In this document: positions 1 through 7,390 of the stretch, piece after piece | How the letters are laid out: every line of letters begins with the position of its first letter | Numbering within the stretch: position 1 is the stretch's first letter | Origin: Gammaproteobacteria bacterium RIFCSPHIGHO2_12_FULL_38_11 | GTDB taxonomy: Bacteria; Pseudomonadota; Gammaproteobacteria; Coxiellales; Coxiellaceae | Reading direction: 5' to 3' | Assembly (NCBI GenBank): GCA_001801515.1 | Contig: MGXX01000014.1 | Span: 1-8,852, forward strand | Length of the DNA stretch: 8,852 nt | Translations under genes and position numbers: made by a program | Notes under the pieces: model-generated | What the model was told of the DNA's origin: nothing | Seen by the model: only the letters and a program-made list of their open reading frames with translations | The model's database searches: none

Positions 1-1
1 T

Positions 2-1054
2 TTACAAGGAAACAGTTTTACAGGCACTCCTTTTCAAGCCGCTTTACACACAACCGATGTGCAACTGTGCGAAAAAATGAAACCCACTTTTTCTCAAATT
101 AACCATGGCCAAATGGAAATGGAGCGACAATTCAAAGAAATTTATAAAAACAGTTTACGAATGTATTGGAAAAAAATCAAAGTGGAAATTGAATATTTAA
201 AGTCATTAAAAAATAAAGGACAAGCAGTTAATCACCTCCTCGCACGCGCACAATATCGCTCTTATCACTATTTAACAGCATTGCTCAGTAATGCTATCAA
301 CCTCATTTTAAAAACACACGATCAAGCCCAAGAAGACAATGCATTTGATTTCACGCCCTATGTTGATGCAATAGTCAATGCGACACAGGCAGAATTAGAT
401 GATGTGATGGAGCTGATTCATGCAACAACACCGGCTGCAACTGCCGTTGCCATTGCACGCACCGGCGTTTCACCAACTCAAACTGATGCAGCTCGCGCAA
501 AACCATTTGATCAACTCACACTGGTTGAAAAATTAAATCACTTCAGAGAAGAATTTGTAATACATACACAACCAGAAATTATTTTTAATCCTCACCACAT
601 TTTAACTGGACTAAAACACAATAGAACAACCTGGGACACACTAAAGCATGCTTCAGATCCAGAATATAAAATGCGCAGTGTGATTTTCTCTCAATTGGTT
701 GGATGGGCGCAACGAAAAGCGGCTGAACCTGTAAAACAAGATATCCGCCAGGGTACTTACTACTTGACTGAAAAAAAAGAGTCGCGGACGCGTCAATCTC
801 GTTTCAATCAGTATGATTATTGTGAGAATAAGGTTGTCTGTGATTCCTGCATTGATGTCTCCCTCATTGATTCTTCGTCCATTGATGGTATCGGATATAA
901 CATTGCTTCTGCGCACTTCTCGGTCCTGCCGCTTGGTGCTTTTTGTACTGGCAACACTGCTTTTCAAAGCTTATGTCAAGCAAAAACACCGAGCTTGGAA
1001 AACTTATTGTGCCCGAAAAATCATCAACACATCAGTCTCGCAGTTGCACGGTGA
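2..1054 (+). CDS. C-terminal part of a Legionellales-type protein, possible host-interaction protein (5' end outside window)
   Basis: The frame is open from base 2 with no stop, giving 350 visible residues ending at TGA 1052-1054. The GTG at 59 has no ribosome binding site and lies inside good coding sequence (GTPFQAALHTTDVQLCEKMK), so the true start is upstream. That opening stretch resembles the last helices of an ankyrin-like repeat. A charged helical region follows, then an Ala/Thr-rich linker, then a conserved-looking block with EIIFNPHHIL (visible residues about 192-201) and QGTYYLTEK (about 250-258). From memory, similar phrases recur in large Legionella and Coxiella protein families, some with N-terminal ankyrin repeats and some suspected secretion substrates; this is recollection, not a search result. 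There is no signal peptide or clear membrane segment in this frame. The Cys-containing tail after base 780 is less certain because a second open frame overlaps it. Function unknown. Confidence 0.75.
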   Translation, partial: LQGNSFTGTPFQAALHTTDVQLCEKMKPTFSQINHGQMEMERQFKEIYKNSLRMYWKKIKVEIEYLKSLKNKGQAVNHLLARAQYRSYHYLTALLSNAINLILKTHDQAQEDNAFDFTPYVDAIVNATQAELDDVMELIHATTPAATAVAIARTGVSPTQTDAARAKPFDQLTLVEKLNHFREEFVIHTQPEIIFNPHHILTGLKHNRTTWDTLKHASDPEYKMRSVIFSQLVGWAQRKAAEPVKQDIRQGTYYLTEKKESRTRQSRFNQYDYCENKVVCDSCIDVSLIDSSSIDGIGYNIASAHFSVLPLGAFCTGNTAFQSLCQAKTPSLENLLCPKNHQHISLAVAR

Positions 1055-1075
1055 CGGACTCGACGAAATTCACGA

Positions 1076-2905
1076 TTAATCGATTTTTTGCGTTATCAGC
1101 TTGCGATCTCCTGTTTTAAGATTAATTGAGTATACTGCAATACCATGCGGATCTGTCACATAGGCTATATTTTTTTCTGAGAGCAATGCAATTGATGCAA
1201 CTCCTTTAAACATTGGCCCTGTACCAACAGCTTCTTTTTTATCAGTCAAGCCAGATACTATCGTTCTATCTCCAGTCTTTAAATCAACTCGAACAAGCGC
1301 GGGGCGAAAGCTATCGGCAACATAAATCGTATTTGACGGTGCAAATGCCAATCCAGCAACATAGTCAAATTCTGGACCCTGCCCTTTATTTTTTCCGGAT
1401 AGCAATGTGCGATTGCCATTTTTAGGATTGATCCACAAAAGATTATTCGGCCCTTCGTTTGCAACGATCAATTGTTTGCATTCTGACACCCACACAATCC
1501 CTAGGGTATTATGTAAGCTTGGTCCAAAACCTTTTGTCTTATTATCTGAAATTAATTCACTTCTGACGATGTGATTTTTTTGATTAAAATGAAATTGATA
1601 AATACTGCTATCCCCGCCGCTTGAAACATACCATGCATTCCCATCACCTTTTGTAATCCAAATAGGATCACCAGGCACATTATTATCTGCCGGAGAAAAA
1701 ACTTTCCGATTACCCTGCGCATCCATTTCAAAAATGCGTGTTAATGAGGTATCAGATAATAAAAATGTATTATTTGTAAATGTATGCAGCGCATTGCCTT
1801 CTAGCATGATTGGCCCATTGCCTTTATTCGATGCGGAAAACAAAGTTAATTTTTTTGTTTTTGGATTTAATTTAAAAACACCACCAAAATGTTGATCTCC
1901 AATGAGGATATTTCCCTCTTTTGTAAGGGCAAGATCAACGGGAAATACCATATCGTTGGGGTAAGAAGGCATTTTTTTCATTTCAACAATAGTATTTCGT
2001 ATAACCTTTGTCGTATTTCCAGTAATAGATAATACATAAATTGCATTTCTGCCAAAATCACTCACGTATAAATTATGATTCTTTCGGTCAAAAAACAGTC
2101 CAATTGGTGCGACCATCAAATTGGTTTTTTGTGTCACATTACTATTTAATATGTCAGGCTTATGTGTTTTTAAATTAATTGCAAGAAGTTGTTTTGCTTC
2201 TGGATCTGAAACAAATAAATCATGATCACTTGATGTAAGACCAAAAGGTTGTAGTGCTTTAATGCCTTTATTTTTAAAAGCAGTTAAATCAATAAAAATT
2301 TTACGGTTCCCATTTTGAAAATTAATTTCATATATCTTTTTTTGGTGATAATCCAATGCATAAATATGATTTTGTGTAACAGTCACCGAACGAAGATTTT
2401 GCATTAATGGACCAACGCCATGGCTTGTATCTGATATAACTGTTTCTTTTCCCGTATCAAGATTTATTTTATAAACACCACGATCCGCAATGGCAATAAA
2501 GGATTGTGGATCGTTTTCAAGAGGTGTAACTGTGCTAAGCATATCAGGCATCTTACTCCCCAACATACCTTTAATATGACCATTTTTGATGTTGATCATC
2601 CCTGTGCCGGAATCAAGTACAATCCACTGCCCATTTTTTGAATTATCAACCAGGCCTAAGGGCGATACAAACCCATTTTTCTCTCCACCCCCAATATAAC
2701 GCGCATGGCAATTTTTTAAATTAATTGAATAAAATGTTTCGTAACTTCTACCCAATAGATATAACCGATCATTTTGATATGCCAATGCGGTTGGACGCAG
2801 CATGAGTTTTTGAGGAATTTGGCATACTTTTTCAGCAAAAATAGATTGCGAAGTCAATAACGACAACACAAGACTTAAAAATAATAAAGATCGTTTTTGA
2901 TGCAT
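1076..2905 (-). CDS. exported NHL/SMP-30-like beta-propeller repeat protein
   Basis: This is a 609-residue protein with a typical signal peptide: basic MHQKR, a hydrophobic core at about 7-23, and likely cleavage after SIFA near residue 24. The mature part is a tandem array of about 50-residue repeats, each with a strand of the type (L/I/W)YVSD...IYxI. I count 12, starting near residues 48, 94, 137, 181, 230, 279, 333, 381, 425, 479, 527 and 581. Five repeats also carry GxGP (163-166, 362-365, 459-462, 508-511, 561-564), often after a NLKTGDRT-like turn. This fits NHL/SMP-30-type propellers, with 12 units suggesting two six-bladed domains. No catalytic metal site can be asserted. The mature chain has only three cysteines (28, 66, 476) and no lipobox. 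GGAG at 2913-2916 lies 7 bases before the ATG. It follows the transporter gene by 36 bases with no visible terminator, so the two are probably co-transcribed. It acts in the periplasm or outside the cell; ligand unknown. Confidence 0.85.
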   Translation of the reverse strand: MHQKRSLLFLSLVLSLLTSQSIFAEKVCQIPQKLMLRPTALAYQNDRLYLLGRSYETFYSINLKNCHARYIGGGEKNGFVSPLGLVDNSKNGQWIVLDSGTGMINIKNGHIKGMLGSKMPDMLSTVTPLENDPQSFIAIADRGVYKINLDTGKETVISDTSHGVGPLMQNLRSVTVTQNHIYALDYHQKKIYEINFQNGNRKIFIDLTAFKNKGIKALQPFGLTSSDHDLFVSDPEAKQLLAINLKTHKPDILNSNVTQKTNLMVAPIGLFFDRKNHNLYVSDFGRNAIYVLSITGNTTKVIRNTIVEMKKMPSYPNDMVFPVDLALTKEGNILIGDQHFGGVFKLNPKTKKLTLFSASNKGNGPIMLEGNALHTFTNNTFLLSDTSLTRIFEMDAQGNRKVFSPADNNVPGDPIWITKGDGNAWYVSSGGDSSIYQFHFNQKNHIVRSELISDNKTKGFGPSLHNTLGIVWVSECKQLIVANEGPNNLLWINPKNGNRTLLSGKNKGQGPEFDYVAGLAFAPSNTIYVADSFRPALVRVDLKTGDRTIVSGLTDKKEAVGTGPMFKGVASIALLSEKNIAYVTDPHGIAVYSINLKTGDRKLITQKID

Positions 2906-2941
2906 ACCAACACTCCATTGTTTTAAAAATTATCCCACAAT

Positions 2942-4696
2942 CTAGGATAATGCTGCGCCATACGTTGTCATTGAAGGCGCATCTGAAGCAGCAGACCCGC
3001 TCCTTGCACGTCCAACAGGCAAAGCGAATCCCCATTTATTTTTAACCGCAGTAAAAAAACGTGCTGAATAAGTTTCATTGACATCTTCATTGGGAAAAAG
3101 TTTTTTATGATCGACTGCGATAGCGTGATACAACTGCAGCGTATTGATGATGGCTGCTATAAAAACCGTTACGGCACGAGCAGAAAATATGCAGATTAAC
3201 ATGTTATTGTTATTTTCTTCGTTACCTGATAAATACCCTGTGAAATAACCGGCTGGTATACCAATGGCTGTCATTGTCATAATTGAAACAATATTGGGTA
3301 ATAAAATTTTATAAAAACCCGACCCCAATAACCTGTCTGCTTTATAATCATTTTTGTTATACCAAGCATTTAGTAAATTACTTGAAGTGATACGCACAGA
3401 ATCCCCAACAAGAGCAAGAAGCGTGATAGACAAAATTTCTTGAGAAATGGATTCAAAGCCTTGAGATTTATCATCAGCAAGCACTTGAACAATATATTCT
3501 TTTAAGGAAAATATGAAGGCGCCTAATGAAATGCTGGCAACTAAACTGGCCAGTAAAAACTTAAATACATCTGATTTAATTTTTTGAAATGCAATTTTTT
3601 TGGTGTCAATATCGATATCAGTGGATTCTAATATTTTTATTTCGGTTGTCAGTGTTAAATTACCTGCCGTGCCAATTCCCTGATAAATTAAACCAAGTAT
3701 GCCTATGATCGTCGTGCTGGCATTCGTTTTCTTTAAATCATCACTCGATAAAGCACCAATTAACGTGCCTACTGCCCATAAATTCCCCCATTCTGAAAAG
3801 CGTTGCAGCGCCATCATTGCCCACAGTTTAAACATGGGCGGTAAATCTTTTTTTAATAATGTCTTTGAAAAAGGCAATTTTTTCATTTCCATAAATGAAA
3901 ATTCTGACTGGTGTCGCATCCATATTTCCATTGCAAGATAACTTAACCATGAGCCCAGCGCATTACCCAGCCCTACTCCTTTTATATTATTTAATTGCGC
4001 TGTGTATTTCACAAAAAGATAACTTAATAACACTGCTGGAATTCGGTTTCCAAAAGAGGAAATGACGGGGGATTTATAATATCCACGCACATAAGCAGTT
4101 TGTCCGATAGTATTTAGCGCTAAGGTTGGCCAAGTGCCTAATCCGGATAACACGAGATACAAAAAAGTAGCGTCTGCTGTTTCTGCATCTGCCACAGAGG
4201 GTAATATGAAATAAGAAAGTCCAAAAGCAGTCATAGACATAACCGTGAGTAGCGCAGTGAGCACGTAAGAAACAGCAATAATTTCTCTTGCGCGCTCTAT
4301 TGTGGTTTCACGCGCGACACGTTCTTCGCTGGTTAAATCATTGCTGAGTAAAAGGGATTTATTGCCGATATCTTTTGTAAAATATTGTGCGGTCGCTACC
4401 ATGCCACCACCCACCGCATTTCGCGCAACAGATTGCCAAAGGTTGGCTAAATCAGCAGCGCCTGCTAAACCATGTAACATTCTGGCAATAATAACCGTTG
4501 TGCCAGTTGTGCTAATGGCTTGTGCTACATAATTAAGCGCATTACTCACCACTTTGATGATAAAGGGATTGTTTTGTTTTTCAGACTTTAGTAGTAGGCG
4601 ACTTTCTTTTGGAGAGTCAGGAGGTTGCACGCCTTCTTCTAGCGCAGTATATTGACTTATTAGACTGCTATAACCTTCACCATTTAGCATAAACAC
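2942..4696 (-). CDS. MATE-like multidrug/solute transporter, 12 predicted membrane segments
   Basis: This 584-residue inner-membrane protein has a soluble N-terminus of about 44 residues, some 12 hydrophobic segments (roughly 47-70, 88-106, 138-165, 178-200, 210-230, 238-258, 290-312, 328-350, 378-398, 418-440, 462-488, 498-520) and a hydrophilic tail of about 60 residues. The two halves look like internal repeats. The first opens with ISTTGTTVIIARMLHGLAGA and GGGMVATAQ; the second opens with FSEWGNLWAVGTLIGALSS and YQGIGTAGNLTL. This is the pattern of the MATE branch of the MOP superfamily, whose members export drugs or metabolites using H+ or Na+ gradients. Core family members have about 450-480 residues, so both tails are extra. 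The longest reading starts at GTG 4694-4696, with AGG 5 bases upstream; ATG 4688-4690, two codons in, is the alternative. It is the first gene of a likely operon with the propeller gene. Substrate unknown; a lipid-flippase-like MOP member is a less likely alternative. Confidence 0.75.
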   Translation of the reverse strand: MFMLNGEGYSSLISQYTALEEGVQPPDSPKESRLLLKSEKQNNPFIIKVVSNALNYVAQAISTTGTTVIIARMLHGLAGAADLANLWQSVARNAVGGGMVATAQYFTKDIGNKSLLLSNDLTSEERVARETTIERAREIIAVSYVLTALLTVMSMTAFGLSYFILPSVADAETADATFLYLVLSGLGTWPTLALNTIGQTAYVRGYYKSPVISSFGNRIPAVLLSYLFVKYTAQLNNIKGVGLGNALGSWLSYLAMEIWMRHQSEFSFMEMKKLPFSKTLLKKDLPPMFKLWAMMALQRFSEWGNLWAVGTLIGALSSDDLKKTNASTTIIGILGLIYQGIGTAGNLTLTTEIKILESTDIDIDTKKIAFQKIKSDVFKFLLASLVASISLGAFIFSLKEYIVQVLADDKSQGFESISQEILSITLLALVGDSVRITSSNLLNAWYNKNDYKADRLLGSGFYKILLPNIVSIMTMTAIGIPAGYFTGYLSGNEENNNNMLICIFSARAVTVFIAAIINTLQLYHAIAVDHKKLFPNEDVNETYSARFFTAVKNKWGFALPVGRARSGSAASDAPSMTTYGAALS

Positions 4697-4804
4697 CCAA
4701 GCCTGTTTTTTCTATGACGTTCATCCTACCAGAAATGAGTGAAAAATAAACAGTTATTTTGTTTTGACTGACCTTTTTTAATAATATTTCAACGCTTATG
4801 TACA

Positions 4805-4824
4805 TTAGAAACAGGTAAGAAACA
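4805..4824. repeat. 11-bp-spaced direct repeat upstream of the DUF2608 promoter
   Basis: TTAGAAACA (4805-4813) is followed by TAAGAAACA (4816-4824), eight of nine bases identical and one helical turn apart. The pair ends 7 bases before the candidate -35 hexamer. It is also bracketed by imperfect inverted arms, GCTTATGT (4794-4801) and ACATACGC (4822-4829), 7 of 8 complementary. The position suits an activator or repressor site, but no known regulator motif is recognised. Confidence 0.4.
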
Positions 4825-4831
4825 TACGCTG

Positions 4832-4860
4832 TAAACAAATTTTGGGGTTTGTGATATTCT
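4832..4860 (+). promoter_or_regulatory. candidate sigma-70 promoter with extended -10 for the DUF2608-prfC pair
   Basis: A -35 TAAACA (4832-4837, 4 of 6) and a -10 TATTCT (4855-4860, 4 of 6) are separated by an optimal 17 bases, and TG at 4852-4853 forms an extended -10. Transcription would start near 4867, leaving a leader of about 35 bases before the ATG at 4902. It is the best promoter I can see in the divergent region 4697-4901. I could not assign a convincing promoter for the opposite-strand transporter gene there. Confidence 0.45.
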
Positions 4861-4870
4861 TGCGTGCAAG
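4859..4870. promoter_or_regulatory. perfect-arm palindrome over the predicted start site
   Basis: CTTGC-GT-GCAAG has perfect 5-base inverted arms around a 2-base centre. It overlaps the end of the -10 hexamer and the predicted transcription start, a classic place for a repressor operator. It could also arise by chance at this length. Confidence 0.3.
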
Positions 4871-4901
4871 ATAAATCAATGTTTATGCGGAGTGGAAAAA
4901 T

Positions 4902-5798
4902 ATGAAATTTTTATGCGTTATTCTCAGTCTTTTTTTAATTACCTCCACGGTCTGCGCTGAGTCTCAAATCATTAGCACCGATAATTTTACAACCGTAAAA
5001 CAACTCATTGAACAAAACAAGCATCCACATCATTTATTATTAGCGCTGGATGATGATGATACGTTAACGATGATGCCCTGCCCTTCGCCTTCAAATTGCC
5101 AATATCTCGGCAGCCCAGCTTGGTTTAGCTGGCAATACAATTTGCCATTAAACAGTAAAGATCGTGTTTGGCATCAATTTCCGCAATTAATCGCAATAAC
5201 GAGTTTAATTTTCGATATGAGTCAAATGGTTTTAACTGATTCTAAAATTCCTGATACGCTAAAAACCGCAGATAATAGGGGTGTTGTCACGCTTGTTGAA
5301 ACGGCGCGTGGTTATTCACAAGCGGGTTCAACAGAAAGGCAATTTTCTCAAAATCATATTTTGCATTACATAGAAAAAGACGCTATTCACACATCGAAGA
5401 ATCATATCAGCTATCCCGGTTTTTATTTTCCAGAACCGTTTAATAAAAGTCCTGTTCGACGTGTTGCCTATTTACACGGCATTTATTATGTGGATGGTCA
5501 AAACAAAGGCGAAATGATTAAACAATTATTGGAGAAAACAAAACAAACAAAAAATATTCGCACGATTATTTTTGTCGATGATACCAATCAAAATGTGATT
5601 GATGTTGCTCATGTTTATAAAAATAATCCAAGAGTGAATGTGATCAGTGTTCATTACACAAGATTAGCAAAAAATAAAGCGGCGTTTTTAACAGGTAAAA
5701 ATGCGAAGAAACTACAAGCGATTGCCAATGCACGTTGGTATGCTATCCGCGATTTTTTAAAGAAAACCCTGCCTGGGTTTTCGTTGTATCACGTATAA
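4902..5798 (+). CDS. exported HAD-like protein, DUF2608 family
   Basis: This 298-residue protein begins with a signal peptide (MKFLCVILSLFLITSTVCA, cleavage likely after residue 19), so it acts in the periplasm or outside the cell. The mature part shows the four HAD-superfamily motifs: I, LALDDDDTLT (D50, D52, T54 as DxDxT); II, VETARGY (T134); III, the lysine of QNKGEMI (K202); IV, IIFVDDTNQN (D226, D227). These fit a Mg2+-dependent phosphohydrolase fold. The arrangement and the GSPAWFSWQ block after motif I match DUF2608, known mostly from Legionellales; its substrate is not established. The mature chain has exactly two cysteines (C60, C66), six residues apart just after motif I, suggesting a disulfide in an oxidising compartment. 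GGAG (4889-4892) lies 9 bases before the ATG. prfC follows after 12 bases. The family call is from pattern memory and is fairly secure; the enzymatic role is inferred. Confidence 0.85.
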   Translation: MKFLCVILSLFLITSTVCAESQIISTDNFTTVKQLIEQNKHPHHLLLALDDDDTLTMMPCPSPSNCQYLGSPAWFSWQYNLPLNSKDRVWHQFPQLIAITSLIFDMSQMVLTDSKIPDTLKTADNRGVVTLVETARGYSQAGSTERQFSQNHILHYIEKDAIHTSKNHISYPGFYFPEPFNKSPVRRVAYLHGIYYVDGQNKGEMIKQLLEKTKQTKNIRTIIFVDDTNQNVIDVAHVYKNNPRVNVISVHYTRLAKNKAAFLTGKNAKKLQAIANARWYAIRDFLKKTLPGFSLYHV

Positions 5799-5800
5799 AC

Positions 5801-5805
5801 AGAGG
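5801..5805 (+). promoter_or_regulatory. Shine-Dalgarno site fixing the prfC start
   Basis: AGAGG lies 5 bases before ATG 5811. An in-frame TAA at 5796-5798, which is also the stop of the upstream gene, excludes any longer start. This site and the stop together settle the short RF3 N-terminus. Confidence 0.7.
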
Positions 5806-5810
5806 CATTC

Positions 5811-7382
5811 ATGCAACGCAAAACCTTCGCCATTATTTCACACCCCGATGCCGGCAAAACGACGATGACCGAACAATTATTGCTATTCGGTGGCGCTATT
5901 CAAATGGCGGGCACCGTGAAAGGTAAAAAATCGACACGTCATGCCACTTCTGATTGGATGGAGCTGGAAAAACAACGGGGCATTTCTGTTACCACTTCCG
6001 TTATGCAATTTATTTATAACGAAAGTGTCGTGAATTTACTCGACACGCCTGGTCATGCTGATTTTACTGAAGATACCTATCGTACACTCACTGCTGTTGA
6101 TTCTGCATTAATGATCATTGATGCAGCAAAAGGGGTTGAGCCTCGTACGATTAAATTAATGGATGTCTGTCGCATGCGGCACACGCCTATTATGACATTT
6201 ATTAATAAAATGGATCGTGAAACGCGCGAGCCAATGGAACTGCTGGATGAAATTGAACGTATTTTAAATATTCGCTGCACACCGATTACCTGGCCTATCG
6301 GTATGGGAAAATTGTTTAAAGGCGTTTATCATCTTCTTCAAGATAAAATAATTATTTATGATTATACGAAAAAAAGTGAAATTACTCATCATGAAACAAT
6401 CGATGGGTTAAATAACCCTGCTTTTGATGCATTAATTGGTGAACAGGATGCAAAACAATTTAGAACAGAAATGGAATTAATTAAAGGGGCATCAGATGAA
6501 TTTGATATTAACCTTTATTTAAAGGGGAAATTAACCCCTGTTTTTTTTGGGTCTGCGATTAATGCTTTTGGCGTGCGTGAATTATTAGATGATTTCGTAG
6601 AATATGCCCCTGCCCCACAACCACGCGAAACAAATCAAAGGATCATTCATGCAGACGAAGAAAAATTTTCTGGATTTGTTTTTAAAATTCAAGCCAATAT
6701 GGATCCTGCGCATCGTGATCGCATCGCTTTTTTACGCATTGTTTCTGGTGAATTTAGGCCAGGCATTAAATTACTTCAAACACGTTTAAATAAAACCGTG
6801 CAAATAAATCAGGCCCTCACCTTTATGGCAGGCAACCGTGAACAAACTGAAATTGCTTTAGCGGGTGACATTATTGGTTTGCACAATCATGGCACCATTC
6901 AAATTGGCGACACATTTACACAAGGTGAAAACGGACAATTTTTAGGAATTCCCAATTTTGCACCTGAATTATTTCGCTTGGTACATTTGGCGGATCCCCT
7001 AAAACAAAAAGCTTTATTAAAGGGCTTAATTCAATTATCAGAAGAAGGCGCAACCCAAGTATTTCGCCCTATTAATAATAACGATGTTATTTTAGGTGCT
7101 GTCGGTGTCTTACAATTTGATGTGGTTGCTTACCGGTTAAAGAACGAATATGGTGTGCAATGCAAATATGAAACAGCAGACACTGCCGCTGCACGCTGGG
7201 TTACTTCTAAAGATAAAAATAAATTAGCAGCATTTAAAACGGAATGCGCACGTTATTTGGCATTGGATAATGCTGGACTATTAGCTTATCTTGCCCCATC
7301 GCGTGTCAATTTAGAATTGGCGATGGAGCGATGGCAGGAAATTGAGTTTCATGATACACGAGAGCATGCCTCAGAGCCCTGA
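5811..7382 (+). CDS. prfC: peptide chain release factor 3 (RF3)
   Basis: RF3 is the cytosolic GTPase of the EF-G/EF-Tu class that removes RF1 or RF2 from the ribosome after peptide release. The 523 residues match the E. coli protein (529) almost throughout. G1 is HPDAGKTT (11-18), the switch region is [15 protein letters not shown] (53-67), G3 is DTPGH (78-82) followed by [15 protein letters not shown]4 is NKMD (132-135), and the G5-like GSAINAFG follows. [15 protein letters not shown] is typical of RF3. Domain II and the C-terminal domain end with [11 protein letters not shown], matching E. coli DVQFHQTREH. The oddity is the N-terminus, [12 protein letters not shown]. coli has about ten more residues before this block, and an in-frame stop prevents extension here. 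It lies 12 bases after the DUF2608 gene, in the same frame, with its own AGAGG site, so it may be co-transcribed. It converges on xylA with an 8-base gap. Confidence 0.97.
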   Translation: MQRKTFAIISHPDAGKTTMTEQLLLFGGAIQMAGTVKGKKSTRHATSDWMELEKQRGISVTTSVMQFIYNESVVNLLDTPGHADFTEDTYRTLTAVDSALMIIDAAKGVEPRTIKLMDVCRMRHTPIMTFINKMDRETREPMELLDEIERILNIRCTPITWPIGMGKLFKGVYHLLQDKIIIYDYTKKSEITHHETIDGLNNPAFDALIGEQDAKQFRTEMELIKGASDEFDINLYLKGKLTPVFFGSAINAFGVRELLDDFVEYAPAPQPRETNQRIIHADEEKFSGFVFKIQANMDPAHRDRIAFLRIVSGEFRPGIKLLQTRLNKTVQINQALTFMAGNREQTEIALAGDIIGLHNHGTIQIGDTFTQGENGQFLGIPNFAPELFRLVHLADPLKQKALLKGLIQLSEEGATQVFRPINNNDVILGAVGVLQFDVVAYRLKNEYGVQCKYETADTAAARWVTSKDKNKLAAFKTECARYLALDNAGLLAYLAPSRVNLELAMERWQEIEFHDTREHASEP

Positions 7383-7387
7383 GCGTG
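7365..7387 (+). terminator. weak candidate terminator hairpin at the prfC-xylA junction
   Basis: CTCAG (7370-7374) pairs with CTGAG (7379-7383) around loop AGCC. The stem extends through a one-base bulge to 7365/7387 with one G-T wobble. It overlaps the prfC stop codon and is followed only by TTGTTAG, not a real T-tract, so it is a weak intrinsic terminator at best. No T-tract follows on the xylA side. Confidence 0.25.
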
Positions 7388-7390
7388 TTG

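Noticed and set aside
653..967. 104-residue open frame on the minus strand inside the first gene
   Set aside because: It has no ribosome binding site or recognisable domain and lies opposite better-supported coding sequence; it is an antisense shadow.
1073..1088. CGATTAATCG palindrome followed by ATTTTTT as a terminator of the first gene
   Set aside because: As a hairpin it gives only three base pairs around a four-base loop, and it lies inside the end of the convergent propeller gene. Too weak to annotate.
4764..4787. TTGACT with downstream TAATAT as a plus-strand promoter
   Set aside because: The spacing is only 12 bases, far from the 16-18 needed, and the T-rich run between them is typical AT-rich spacer.
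4781..4800. Promoter for the transporter gene on the minus strand (TATTAT as -10)
   Set aside because: The hexamer is good, but no -35 with more than two or three matching bases lies at a usable distance, so I did not call it.
5735..5926. 63-residue open frame spanning the DUF2608-prfC junction
   Set aside because: It is out of frame with both strongly supported genes and has no recognisable domain; a shadow.
6604..6789. 61-residue frame within prfC with a hydrophobic stretch
   Set aside because: It lies entirely within RF3 domain II coding sequence in another frame; the hydrophobic look comes from T-rich codons.
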